Assembly (NCBI GenBank): GCA_022842465.1
Contig: JALHPN010000034.1
Location: 1 to 53,391, forward strand
Length of the DNA: 53,391 nucleotides
Reading direction: 5' to 3'
Origin: Polyangiaceae bacterium
GTDB lineage: Bacteria > Myxococcota_A > Polyangia > Polyangiales > Polyangiaceae
A program made the position numbers and the translations under genes. Below, one piece after another: positions 1 through 8,327 of the stretch. Position 1 is the first letter of the stretch. Every line of letters begins with the position of its first letter. The notes below the pieces were generated by a model. It saw only the letters and a list, made by a program, of their open reading frames with translations, had not been told where the DNA came from and searched no databases.

Positions 1-569
1 GCTCCCGAGCCTGGAGCAGCGCCGCCGGGTCCCGGGGACCGGCTCGTCGCGCGCGCGGCCACCGTGCCGCTCACGGTCACGTCGCCCGCCGCGACGACGA
101 CGAGCGGACGCTGGCCGCGGATCTCGAGCCTCCCGCTCACGTCGAACGCGGCCGCGCTGAGCACGGCGACGCTCCCGTCGATCCTGAGGTGGGGGCTCGC
201 GGCCGCCGGAGCCCCGTCGACGCGGATCGTGCCGAGCGTCGTGTCGACGACGACCGTGGACGCCGCGGCGACGGAGAACGCAGGGGCGTTCAACGTGTAG
301 GCCGTGGCCGAGACGTGCGTGGGCACGAAGGGGACCCCCGCATCCGGCCGATCGGCCTCGGCGTCGACCGCTCCGGCGTCCGCGCCGCCGTCGAGAGGCG
401 CGTCGGACGTGGGGGCGGCATCGTCGTCCCGCGGGGGAAGGCTCGCCTCGACGCCTGCATCGAGCGAGGCCGTCGTCGAGAACGTCCCGACCACGTCGAG
501 ACCGCACGCGGCGAGGACGAGAGGCACGGTCAGGGCCGTACCGAGAACGAGCAACGCGCGCCGCCTCAC
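1..569 (-). CDS. Lipoprotein with Asp/Ala-rich linker, 3' end outside window
   Basis: The gene reads on the minus strand from a GTG at 569 and leaves the window at base 1 without a stop. The N-terminus has an Arg-rich start, a hydrophobic stretch and a lipobox (VLAAC), so export and lipid attachment are likely. After the Cys comes a low-complexity segment of about 55 residues rich in Asp, Ala and Pro. A beta-rich part follows, with repeated Val-Val-Val-Asp and DVSG/DVTVSG patterns, and the visible protein ends entering a Gly/Pro/Ala-rich stretch. Similar Gly-rich surface lipoproteins are common in Polyangiales, but I know no defined function. Only 17 bp separate its start from the divergent methyltransferase at 587, so both promoters must overlap the gene ends. 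Confidence 0.75.
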   Translation of the reverse strand, partial: MRRRALLVLGTALTVPLVLAACGLDVVGTFSTTASLDAGVEASLPPRDDDAAPTSDAPLDGGADAGAVDAEADRPDAGVPFVPTHVSATAYTLNAPAFSVAAASTVVVDTTLGTIRVDGAPAAASPHLRIDGSVAVLSAAAFDVSGRLEIRGQRPLVVVAAGDVTVSGTVAARATSRSPGPGGAAPGSG

Positions 570-586
570 GGAGTAGGATCTAGCAT

Positions 587-1108
587 ATGGCGCTCGTCCC
601 GCCGCTCGACGCGACGCCGGAGGAGATCCGGCAGATGCTCGCGCCCCTCAGGTCGCGCGCCACGATCGCCCTCTTCGCGGCGGAGAACGCGTTCGCCGTC
701 GGCGCCGTCATCCGCGTCGCCCACAGCTTCCTCTTCCGCGACGTCGTCATCGTGGGCTCGGAGCCGCATTACGAGAAGGCCTCGATGGGGATGGACAAGC
801 TCGAGGTCGTCCGGCGGATCCCCGACGAGGCGGCGTTCCTCGCATGGCTCGGCGAGCGTCCGCTCTGGGCGGTCGAGAAGGACCACGCGACGACGAGCCT
901 CTACGACGTGGCGTCGTTCCCGGACGACGTCGTCCTCCTCTTCGGCAGCGAGCGAGGCGGCATCCCTGACTCGCTCGTCTCGCGCGCCGCCGTCGTCGTC
1001 GGCATCCCGATCTACGGCGTGAATCACTCGCTCCCGCTCGCGGTCGCGGCGGGGATCGTCATGAGCGAGCACGCGCGGAGGCGCTTCCGCGGCGGCGCGG
1101 TGGTCTAG
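587..1108 (+). CDS. SpoU/TrmH-family RNA 2'-O-methyltransferase
   Basis: This 173-residue protein carries the three SPOUT signatures in order. The first is an N-x-G-A-x-x-R type motif (NAFAVGAVIRVAHSF, about residues 34-48). The second is the SAM-loop motif FGSERGGIP. The third is the trefoil-knot segment IPIYGVNHSLPLAVAAG near the C-terminus. The family transfers a methyl group from SAM to the 2'-O of ribose in tRNA or rRNA. The length fits a minimal catalytic domain without an added RNA-binding domain, closer to TrmL-like enzymes than to TrmH or RlmB, so the target base cannot be named. The gene runs convergently into the protease gene, with one base between the two stops. Confidence 0.88.
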   Translation: MALVPPLDATPEEIRQMLAPLRSRATIALFAAENAFAVGAVIRVAHSFLFRDVVIVGSEPHYEKASMGMDKLEVVRRIPDEAAFLAWLGERPLWAVEKDHATTSLYDVASFPDDVVLLFGSERGGIPDSLVSRAAVVVGIPIYGVNHSLPLAVAAGIVMSEHARRRFRGGAVV

Positions 1109-1109
1109 C

Positions 1110-2213
1110 TCAGCGGCGCGCGCGACGACGAAGCGCGGTGCCCACCGCGGCGAGGCCGAGGAGCATCGTCGCGAGGTCACCCGAGCGGCGCGCGGGGACG
1201 GGGGCAGCCGCGCATCCGCCGGCGTCGGCGCGACCGGCGCGAGCGGGCGACGGGGCCGTCTCGGACACCGACGTGCAGACGTCGCCGACGCAGTGGGTCT
1301 CCCCGACCTTCGGGAGCAGCGGCTGCTCCGTCCACGCCGGGACCTCGTACCCGCCGAGCAGAGCGGCCTCGAGCGCGGCCTTCACGATGAGGTCCGCGTG
1401 CATGTCGGTGCGCGTGTAGATCGCCGCGAGGCAGCGCTCGTCGGTCTGCGGTCCACGCGAGAGCGTGCCGAGGACGTAGGGCTTCCCCGCCGCGAACGAG
1501 CGTTGCTCGAACGCGCCGCCCCCGGAGTCCCCCGAGCAGACGAAGCCCTCCGTGACGAACTCCGCCTGGCTGTCGGCGAGATCTTCGAGCTCGCCCGTGC
1601 ACGCCTGGTCCCTGCTGCCGGGGACGCAGAGGATCCCGATGTTCTCGCGCACCCGACGGAAGCCCGAGTCCTTCGCCGAGGGGTTCGTGAGTCCGTAGCC
1701 GAGCGCGGCGATCTGCCGGCCGATGAGGGTGCTCTCCGTCATGTCGAACTGGACGACGGGGACGGCGAGGCGCGCCTCGCTGGCGGGGATGTTCCCCTCG
1801 AGGAGGATGAGGGCGAGGTCGTTCCCGCAGAAGGAGGCGCCTTCGGGGACGAAGATCTTCCGCGCCGGGTAGAACTGCTCGGCCCGGTAGATGTTCGGCG
1901 AGGTCGTGACCTTGAGCGCGGAGGGCTCGAGGGGAGCCTTGAACGTCGTCTTGCAGGTGACCCACTGCTCGCCCTCGTCGGGGACCACGCAGTGACGAGC
2001 CGTGAGGACGAGGTTCGGAGCGAGGAGGGTCCCGGTGCAGACCGCGTTCGTGCCGCTGGTGATGCCGACGGCGAAATTGTTCGCGTTGTTCGTGTCGAGC
2101 TGGCCGCCTTCGACGTCCTGCTCGAGGCGCCCCTCGTTCTCGTCCTGCGGGCTCTGGCAGGCGACGACGGGCAGCGCGAGGACGGCGGCGAGGAGGAGGG
2201 GGAGTCGGCGCAT
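1110..2213 (-). CDS. Secreted trypsin-like (S1) serine protease with lipobox and MYXO-CTERM-like tail
   Basis: The 367-residue protein has a full chymotrypsin-family triad: His74 in LTARHCVV, Asp132 in GNDLALILLE and Ser230 in SGDSGGGAF. Several Cys pairs fit an exported enzyme. The N-terminus is a signal peptide ending in a lipobox (LPVVAC, Cys19). The C-terminus has a Cys after a Gly-rich patch, a hydrophobic helix (TMLLGLAAVGTAL) and an Arg cluster, the layout of MYXO-CTERM sorting tails. Having both signals is odd. Either the Cys19 lipobox is used and the tail anchors the other end, or only one is real. Probably a cell-envelope endopeptidase; the substrate is unknown. Confidence 0.88.
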   Translation of the reverse strand: MRRLPLLLAAVLALPVVACQSPQDENEGRLEQDVEGGQLDTNNANNFAVGITSGTNAVCTGTLLAPNLVLTARHCVVPDEGEQWVTCKTTFKAPLEPSALKVTTSPNIYRAEQFYPARKIFVPEGASFCGNDLALILLEGNIPASEARLAVPVVQFDMTESTLIGRQIAALGYGLTNPSAKDSGFRRVRENIGILCVPGSRDQACTGELEDLADSQAEFVTEGFVCSGDSGGGAFEQRSFAAGKPYVLGTLSRGPQTDERCLAAIYTRTDMHADLIVKAALEAALLGGYEVPAWTEQPLLPKVGETHCVGDVCTSVSETAPSPARAGRADAGGCAAAPVPARRSGDLATMLLGLAAVGTALRRRARR

Positions 2214-2383
2214 CGTCGGGTTGCCTTCGGCCGGGGCCGCGGGGCAGATGTAGGTCTAACGGAAGGCCCGACCCCGGCTCATCTCAAGCGCGTCTCGGAC
2301 CGAGTCCCTGCGGCCTCCGCTTCCGGGACACGGGCGATCCACGTCAGGCCTCGGGGCCCGCAGAGGCGCGCTAGGCTGGCGTC

Positions 2384-3913
2384 ATGGCTCGTCATCCGGC
2401 TCGGGACGCGCGCGTCTTCCTCTTTCATGCGGGCGCGTACGACGTGGAGCGGATCCGGTCGATCGTCCGTGCGGCGATGGAGACGCTCGATCTCCGGCCC
2501 CACGGCCGCACGCTCGTGAAGCCGAACCTCGTCGCGGCGGGGGAGCTGTTCCGCCACGCGCATACGCGGCCAGAGCTCGTCGAGGGCGTCCTCCGCGCCC
2601 TCCAGGATCGCGATCGCGACGGTGCGATGACGGAGCTCGCGGTCGGCGAGCGCTCCGGGATCACGGTGCCGACCCGCTACGTCTACGAAGAGGCCGGCTT
2701 CGACGGCGTCTTCGCGCGCACGGGGGCTACGCGGATCTGCTTCGAGGAGGTGCCGCAGGTCGAGGTGCCGCTCACGCACGAGGGCCGCCTCCGCGACTAC
2801 CTCTTCACGCCCGAGCCCGTCGCGAAGGCGGACTTCTTCGTCAACTGCCCCAAGTTCAAGGCGCACCCTTGGACGACCGTGACGTTCTCGATGAAGAACT
2901 ACATCGGGATCCAGGACGACCGCCACCGCCTCATCGATCACGATCACGCGCTGAACCGGAAGGTGCGCGACCTCCAGTTCGTCGTCCAGCCGCAGCTCGT
3001 CGTCATCGACGCGATCATCGCGGGCGAAGGCAGGATGCTCACGCCGATCCCGCGCAACATGAACCTCGTCGTCGTCGGCAACAACCAGGTCGCCGTCGAC
3101 GCCGTCTGCTGCCGGATCATCGGGCTCGATCCGCTCTTGGTCGAGCACATCCGCCTCGCGTACGAGAGCGGCTTCGGTCCCGTGGAGGCTTCGCGGATCC
3201 GCCTCGAGGGAGATGTCTCGCTCGAGGAGGCCCAGGCGCGCGCGAAGGGCTTCCAGGTCGGCCTCGTGAAGATCGACGCCTACTTCGAGGGCACGAACAT
3301 CCGCGCGTATTCCGGCTCCGCGCCGGCGGGCGCCACGGAGGACTACTGCTGGGGCGGCTGCCCCGGCGTGATGGAGGAGGTCATCGAGGTGCTCCGCCTC
3401 TACGACGAGCACTGCGACAAGAAGCTCCCGAAGCTCCATCTCGTGTTCGGGCGCTACGAAGGGCAGCTCGACGTCGGCTACGGCGAGAAGGTCGTCTTCA
3501 TGGGCGACTGCTGCGAGTGGAAGGGGAAGATAGGCGGGGAGCTGGTGCACATCACGAGCGCGTACAAGGATCGCTCGACGCTCGACCCGCACGAGGCCGT
3601 GCACAAGGACATCTACGTCCGTATGGCGAAGATGGCGGCCAAGCTCCGTGACCTGAAGAGGCGCCCGTGGGTCCGCCTCGAGGGCTGCCCGGTCAGCATC
3701 GGCGAGCTCGTGCTCATGCTCGCGGAGCTCGGGGGGATCCAGAACCCGTACTTCGACACGCGTCAGATCGTGGGCTTCAACCGCGCCTACCTCGCGTGGC
3801 GCGCGGCGACCGTCGCGCAACGTGCCCTCGGCAAGCCCTATCAGGTGAAGGGCCCGACGGAGCACGGCGCCGCGCGACCCGTCCTCGACACGAGCCGCGA
3901 GGGAGGCGAGTAG
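2384..3913 (+). CDS. DUF362 domain protein
   Basis: The 509-residue protein matches the DUF362 pattern: an early phrase on holding the substrate (RTLVKPNLVAAGELF, about residues 41-55), then FFVNCPKFKAHPWTTVT and a conserved MKNYIGIQDD region, then a loop ending in AVDAVCCRIIGLDP. The C-terminal third adds several Cys, including a Cys-rich patch (YCWGGCPGV, then GDCCEW), which could bind metal but does not form a classical 2x[4Fe-4S] ferredoxin. The biochemical role of DUF362 proteins is poorly defined. The next gene starts 4 bases after the stop, so the two are probably one transcript. Confidence 0.8.
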   Translation: MARHPARDARVFLFHAGAYDVERIRSIVRAAMETLDLRPHGRTLVKPNLVAAGELFRHAHTRPELVEGVLRALQDRDRDGAMTELAVGERSGITVPTRYVYEEAGFDGVFARTGATRICFEEVPQVEVPLTHEGRLRDYLFTPEPVAKADFFVNCPKFKAHPWTTVTFSMKNYIGIQDDRHRLIDHDHALNRKVRDLQFVVQPQLVVIDAIIAGEGRMLTPIPRNMNLVVVGNNQVAVDAVCCRIIGLDPLLVEHIRLAYESGFGPVEASRIRLEGDVSLEEAQARAKGFQVGLVKIDAYFEGTNIRAYSGSAPAGATEDYCWGGCPGVMEEVIEVLRLYDEHCDKKLPKLHLVFGRYEGQLDVGYGEKVVFMGDCCEWKGKIGGELVHITSAYKDRSTLDPHEAVHKDIYVRMAKMAAKLRDLKRRPWVRLEGCPVSIGELVLMLAELGGIQNPYFDTRQIVGFNRAYLAWRAATVAQRALGKPYQVKGPTEHGAARPVLDTSREGGE

Positions 3914-3917
3914 GTCC

Positions 3918-4574
3918 GTGCTCCGCGTCGGTGTCCTCGCGCACGCGCCGATCGGCGGGCGGTGCAAGCCGGGTCTCCTCGAAGCGTACGGCGCGGGTTG
4001 GGTCGCGGGGCTCTATGCGTCGATGCTGAGGGACACGCTCGACGGGCTCCAGGCGATCGACGCCGACGACTACGTCGTCTTCACGACGGCGGAGGAGGAC
4101 GCGCTTTCGGTCCTCGCGCGCCACGTCCCCGCGCCGTGGCGGCTGGTCGACCTCGCCGAGCCGGCGCCGGCGGCGCGGCTGGAGCGGGCGCTGAGCTCGC
4201 TGCTCGGTGACGGCGGTCGCGCGCTCCTCGTCGTGAGCGACGCGCCGTCGTGCCCGACCGAGCCGCTCGCGGCGGCGCTCGCGAAGGACTGGGACGAGGG
4301 GGGGCTCGTCCTCGGACCGAGCGAGGACGGCGGCGTCTACGCGTTCGCGACCACGGCCCTCCTCCCGGAGATCTTCCGCGACGCGCCGTTCGGCACGCCG
4401 GCGCTCCTGCCCTTGATGCGTGCACGATGCATCGAGCTCGGCGTGAACGTGCGCGAATTGCCTACATGGTACGACGTCGATCGTCCGAGCGACGTCCTGC
4501 GATTGCAGGACGAGCTACGGCGCTTCCCCGAGCGCGCGCCGCGGACCGCGCAGTACTTCGTCACCGCTCGGTGA
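3918..4574 (+). CDS. DUF2064 / CofC-like nucleotidyl- or glycosyltransferase fold protein
   Basis: This 218-residue protein, starting at GTG, resembles the DUF2064 family (GT-A-like fold, related to CofC and MobA-type transferases). The marks are an N-terminal strand with a P-x-x-G-R-x-K loop (APIGGRCKPGLL), a central VVSDAP in place of the usual G-S-D-x-P, the GPSEDGGVYAFA motif and the C-terminal LPTWYDVDRPSDVLRL. These regions normally shape the sugar-nucleotide or NTP site. Substrate and product are unknown. It is 4 bases downstream of the DUF362 gene and likely co-transcribed. A perfect 6-bp stem-loop spans its stop codon. Confidence 0.72.
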   Translation: MLRVGVLAHAPIGGRCKPGLLEAYGAGWVAGLYASMLRDTLDGLQAIDADDYVVFTTAEEDALSVLARHVPAPWRLVDLAEPAPAARLERALSSLLGDGGRALLVVSDAPSCPTEPLAAALAKDWDEGGLVLGPSEDGGVYAFATTALLPEIFRDAPFGTPALLPLMRARCIELGVNVRELPTWYDVDRPSDVLRLQDELRRFPERAPRTAQYFVTAR

Positions 4575-4575
4575 C
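4560..4575 (+). terminator. Candidate stem-loop at end of DUF362/DUF2064 operon
   Basis: GTCACC and GGTGAC pair perfectly around a GCTC loop, overlapping the last codons and stop of the DUF2064 gene. There is no T-run after it, so an intrinsic terminator role is only inferred from its position. Confidence 0.4.
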
Positions 4576-4741
4576 ACGCGGATCGACGCGTCCCCTGGAG
4601 TGGGCGCATGTCGAGATCGACCTCCATGTGATCCACCGCGTGTGGGATACCGATCGCGGATCCGTCGAGAAAACTCGCCTGCGCACACCTCGAGCGCCGC
4701 GGACGACGAAGGGCACGGCGTTCGCTGAAGAGGTTCTCGCA

Positions 4742-5332
4742 ATGCGAACGAACGAGCTGCTCTGGACGTCCCTCGCGATTCTGACCCTCGGCGCCGGCAT
4801 GGCGATCGGTTGCTCCAGCGAGCAGCCCGCGCCTACGGAGGAGGAGGAAGAGGAAGAGCCCACGCTCCCCAAGAGCAACTCGTCCTCGAGCAGCTCGTCC
4901 GGCGGCGACACCACGCCGCCCGTCGACTACGACGCCGGCGCCTACGATCCGGACGCGAGCCTGGTCATGCCGCTCGCCGACGCCGGCCCTGGCGACCCCT
5001 CGCTCTGCGCGGGCGACTCGGTCCCCGAGGCGGAGAACAACGACTCGCCGGCGCTCGCGACGCTGATGCCCGGCCAGACGGGGTCGTTCTGCGGCAACAT
5101 CGGCACCGCCGTCGACGTCGACCACGCGACCTTCACGCTCCCCGCGAACGTGCGCTCGATGGGCTACGGCGTCACCTTCTCGCGGCCCGGCGTCGACGCG
5201 ACGCTCTCGGTGAACGGCCAGGTCTTCCGCCTGAACCAGCTCATCCCCGTCATCCCGAACGGCAAGTACACGCTCCGCGTGACCGGCCCGCAGGGGCTCA
5301 GCTACCGCTTCAAGCTCGCCGTCGGTCTCTGA
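4742..5332 (+). CDS. Small lipoprotein with Glu run and Ser-rich linker
   Basis: ATG at 4742 gives 196 residues with a signal peptide and lipobox (GMAIGC, Cys at about 23). A run of seven Glu, a Ser-rich linker ending in Gly-Gly and an Asp/Ala-rich segment follow. The globular C-terminal part, about 110 residues, has the phrase PEAENNDSPALATLMPGQTG then CGNIG and DVDHATFTLP. This resembles the pre-peptidase C-terminal (PPC-like) beta domain, in which acidic residues follow E-x-N-[DN]. The short length and lack of a catalytic domain suggest a stand-alone surface beta domain. Function unknown. Its stop lies 3 bases from the stop of the convergent next gene. Confidence 0.78.
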   Translation: MRTNELLWTSLAILTLGAGMAIGCSSEQPAPTEEEEEEEPTLPKSNSSSSSSSGGDTTPPVDYDAGAYDPDASLVMPLADAGPGDPSLCAGDSVPEAENNDSPALATLMPGQTGSFCGNIGTAVDVDHATFTLPANVRSMGYGVTFSRPGVDATLSVNGQVFRLNQLIPVIPNGKYTLRVTGPQGLSYRFKLAVGL

Positions 5333-5335
5333 TCG

Positions 5336-5893
5336 TCACGACGCCGACGCGGCCGACGGGGTCGCCTCGGGCGAGCGCGCTTTCTCGTTCGCGGTGACGA
5401 GCAAGGCGAGGACGAGGAAGGCCGCGAGGGCCGCCGCCCAGATCCCGGCGACGATCCAGCGCGCGGTCGCGTCCTCGAGCGCAGGCGACGACCGGAGGGG
5501 CCGGGGGGTGCTCGCGACGCGAGCCGGCGGCGTCATCGACGTGCGCGGCGCCTTGACGGGCATCGGGAGCGGCGCGGGCACCGGTGTCGGCAGCGCCGCG
5601 AGGACGAGCGGGGTCGGCTCGGCGAGCGGCGTCGGGATCATGTCCGCGTCCAGGCCCACGAGGACGCGGCGCGTGCCCTTCAGCATCAGGGTCGGCTCCT
5701 CGTCGGGGCGACGCGCATCGGCCGGCACGACGAAATCGCGCGCGATGACCGTCGGCTGGCTGTCCGGCGCCTTCTCGAGATCGAGCAGCCCGTCGAGCGC
5801 GGCGAGCGCGGCGTCTCCCGCCGTGTCGGCCACGGGCGCCGGGAGCGAAGCCGAGAGGTGCGACACGGAAGAGGCTCGGTGGGGCGAGTACAT
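5336..5893 (-). CDS. Hypothetical protein with one C-terminal transmembrane helix
   Basis: The minus-strand frame gives a 185-residue protein from ATG at 5893; a GTG at 5866 would also work, and neither has a clear ribosome site. The middle is Pro/Ala/Thr-rich. One hydrophobic helix (WIVAGIWAAALAAFLVLALL) lies close to the C-terminus, followed by a short Ser/Ala tail. The topology suggests a tail-anchored cytoplasmic protein. I recognise no family. It is convergent with the lipoprotein on its left and divergent from the dipeptidase on its right. Confidence 0.5.
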   Translation of the reverse strand: MYSPHRASSVSHLSASLPAPVADTAGDAALAALDGLLDLEKAPDSQPTVIARDFVVPADARRPDEEPTLMLKGTRRVLVGLDADMIPTPLAEPTPLVLAALPTPVPAPLPMPVKAPRTSMTPPARVASTPRPLRSSPALEDATARWIVAGIWAAALAAFLVLALLVTANEKARSPEATPSAASAS

Positions 5894-6095
5894 CGACCGG
5901 ACGATCGAGCAAAGCGAGTGCCTCGTGCTCGTGCTCGGTCGAGATCTCGAGGATCGGAGGGAAAAACGCTCCCGTTCGGCGGCCCGTGGCAACGCGAGCT
6001 GCCGTGTCGCGGTCGCCCACGCGCGCGCGCGGGCTTGCACGATCGCCACGCTCGGAAGCGCGCGTCGACGTCGTGCCGTGTAGGATCCCGCGGCC

Positions 6096-7451
6096 TTGAG
6101 ACCGCGACTCCGACGCGCCGCGATGACGGCGATCCTCGCGCTCGCGTCGAGCTGCGGAGGAGCGCCGCGTGAGATCGCAGGTCCCGCGGGACGCGCCTCC
6201 CCCGCGACGGCGACGGACGCCGGCGTGGCGACGCGGAGCCCCGAGACTCCGGAGGAGCGCGCCGCGCGCGTCCACCGCGACGCGATCGTCGTCGATACGC
6301 ACGACGACATCCCGAGCGTGATGCTCGGCAGCCGCGTCGACATCGGAGAGCGCCTCGCGCACGCGCACACGGACATCCCCCGCCTCCGAGCCGGCGGCGT
6401 GACGGCGCTCTTCTTCTCCGTCTACGTCGAGGGCGACCTCGCCGAGCACCCGACGCCCACCGGCGGCGGCGCACTCCGGCGCGCGATCGATCTGGTCGAC
6501 CTCACGTATGCGACCGTCGAGCGCCACCCGCGGGACCTCCTCCTCGCGACGACCGCGGCGGACATAAGGCGCGCCAAGCGCGATGACAAGGTGGCCGTCC
6601 TCATGGGGGTCGAGGGCGGCCACGCGATCGAGAGCTCGCTCGGCGCCCTCCGCGTCCTCCACCGGCTCGGCTGTCGCTACATGACCCTCACCCACACGAA
6701 CACGAACACGTGGGCGGACTCGGCGGGCGGCGGCTCCCCGGCGAAGGTCGTCCACCACGGACTCTCGCCGTTCGGGAAGGAGGTCGTCCGCGAGATGCAG
6801 CGGATCGGAATGCTCGTCGACGTGTCGCACGTGTCGGACGAGACGTTCTGGTCGGTCCTCGACGTCGCGAAGGCGCCGATCGTCGCGTCGCACTCTTCCG
6901 CGCGCGCGCTCGCCGACACGCCGCGGAACATGACCGACGACATGCTCCGCGCCGTCGGCAAGAACGGCGGCGTCGTGATGGTGAACTTCTGGTCGAGCTT
7001 CCTCTCCGACGAGCACCGGGAGGCCGCCCGACGCTTCTCCACCGCGCACGAGCGAGAGCTCGCGGAGATCCGCGCCCGGCACAAGGGCGACCCGCTCGCC
7101 TTTCGGAGGGCCGTCACCGAGCTCCGGGCGCGGTCCGCGCCGCTCCCGGTCGTACCCCTGGGGAAGCTCGTCGACCACCTCGAGCACGTCGCGCGGATCG
7201 CCGGCATGGACCACGTCGGCTTCGGGTCGGACTTCGACGGCGTCGACTCGCTTCCGGAAGGCATCGACGGGGTCGACGCCTTCCCGAAGATCACCGCGGA
7301 GCTCCTCCGCCGCGGGCGCTCCGAGGAGGACGTGAAGAAGATCCTCGGGGAGAACTTCCTCCGCGTCATGGAGGCGGCCGAGCGGTTCGCGGCCTCGACG
7401 AAGACGACCCTCTCCGGCGACGGCAATCCGCGCCGTATCGACGACCGGTGA
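6096..7451 (+). CDS. Membrane dipeptidase (peptidase M19), lipoprotein form
   Basis: The 451-residue protein has the zinc-ligand pattern of renal-dipeptidase-type enzymes: His69 and Asp71 in VDTHDD, Glu173 in GVEGGHAIES, His245 in VDVSHVSD and His266 in VASHSSAR, plus the GSDFDG motif late in the chain. This family hydrolyses dipeptides, including D-amino-acid-containing ones, using a binuclear zinc centre. The start is taken as TTG at 6096, because it gives an Arg-rich n-region before the hydrophobic core and lipobox (LALASSC, Cys20). An ATG at 6123 would give a signal without positive charge. The enzyme is likely periplasmic and lipid-anchored. Confidence 0.9.
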   Translation: MRPRLRRAAMTAILALASSCGGAPREIAGPAGRASPATATDAGVATRSPETPEERAARVHRDAIVVDTHDDIPSVMLGSRVDIGERLAHAHTDIPRLRAGGVTALFFSVYVEGDLAEHPTPTGGGALRRAIDLVDLTYATVERHPRDLLLATTAADIRRAKRDDKVAVLMGVEGGHAIESSLGALRVLHRLGCRYMTLTHTNTNTWADSAGGGSPAKVVHHGLSPFGKEVVREMQRIGMLVDVSHVSDETFWSVLDVAKAPIVASHSSARALADTPRNMTDDMLRAVGKNGGVVMVNFWSSFLSDEHREAARRFSTAHERELAEIRARHKGDPLAFRRAVTELRARSAPLPVVPLGKLVDHLEHVARIAGMDHVGFGSDFDGVDSLPEGIDGVDAFPKITAELLRRGRSEEDVKKILGENFLRVMEAAERFAASTKTTLSGDGNPRRIDDR

Positions 7452-7479
7452 GCACGCGGCTGTACTAGAGTCTCCCGCC

Positions 7480-8325
7480 GTGAACGGACGACACGTGGTG
7501 ATCACGGGTGCGACGCGAGGGATCGGACGCGAGACGGCGCTCGCCCTCGCTCGCATGGGAGCATCGATCACGCTCGTCGTGCGCGACGGCGCGCGAGGCG
7601 AGGAGGTCGCGAAGGAGGTCGTCGCCGAAGGCGCGCCGAGCGCCGACGTGGAGGTCGCCGACTTCTCGTCCCTCCGCGCGGTGAAGGACGCGGGCGAACG
7701 CATCCTCGCCGCGCATCCGAAGATCGACGTGCTCGTCAACAACGCGGGGGCGATCAACACCGGGCGTCACGTCACGAAGGACGGCTACGAGACCACCTTC
7801 GCGGCGAACCACCTCGCGCCGTTCCTCCTCACGAAGCTCCTCCTCCCCGCGCTCGAGAAGGGGGAGAGGCCGCGCATCGTGAACGTCGCGTCCGACGCCC
7901 ACCGGCGCGGGACGCTCCGCTTCGAGGATCTGATGGGGGAACGGCGGTTCGACGGCTGGGCCGCCTACTGCGCGTCGAAGCTCGCGAACGTGCTCTTCAC
8001 CGCGGAGCTGGCGAAGCGCCTCGAAGGGACGGGCATCACGGCGAACTCCCTCCACCCCGGCGTCGTCGCCTCCGGGTTCGCGCAGAACAACGACGGCGGC
8101 GTCATCGCGCTCTTCTTCAAGGTCGCGTCACCGTTCCTCCTCACCGAGGCGAAGGGCGCCCGGACGAGCATCTACCTCGCGGCAGACGGCGAGGTCGAGG
8201 GCGTCACGGGCAAGTACTTCGCCAAGTGCAAGGCGAGGACGCCGTCACGGGAGGCGCGCGACCCGCGCGTCGCGAAGCGGCTCTGGGACGTGAGCGAGGA
8301 GCTCGTCGCGAAGGCGCTCGCGTAG
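7480..8325 (+). CDS. Short-chain dehydrogenase/reductase (SDR), retinol-dehydrogenase-like
   Basis: A GTG start gives 281 residues with the classical SDR layout. The nucleotide-binding TGATRGIG is at residues 9-16, then NNAG, and the catalytic Tyr-x-x-x-Lys is in YCASK with Ser/Thr upstream. A C-terminal segment (HPGVVASGFAQN) is typical of the retinol-dehydrogenase/WW-domain-oxidoreductase-like branch. It should be an NAD(P)-dependent alcohol/ketone oxidoreductase in the cytoplasm. The substrate is unknown. The radical SAM gene begins 2 bases after its stop, so the two are probably co-expressed. Confidence 0.88.
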   Translation: MNGRHVVITGATRGIGRETALALARMGASITLVVRDGARGEEVAKEVVAEGAPSADVEVADFSSLRAVKDAGERILAAHPKIDVLVNNAGAINTGRHVTKDGYETTFAANHLAPFLLTKLLLPALEKGERPRIVNVASDAHRRGTLRFEDLMGERRFDGWAAYCASKLANVLFTAELAKRLEGTGITANSLHPGVVASGFAQNNDGGVIALFFKVASPFLLTEAKGARTSIYLAADGEVEGVTGKYFAKCKARTPSREARDPRVAKRLWDVSEELVAKALA

Positions 8326-8327
8326 CC

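Noticed and set aside
5939..5950. 12-bp palindrome TCGAGATCTCGA between divergent genes
   Set aside because: Short, no partner site and not near a supported start; could be chance.
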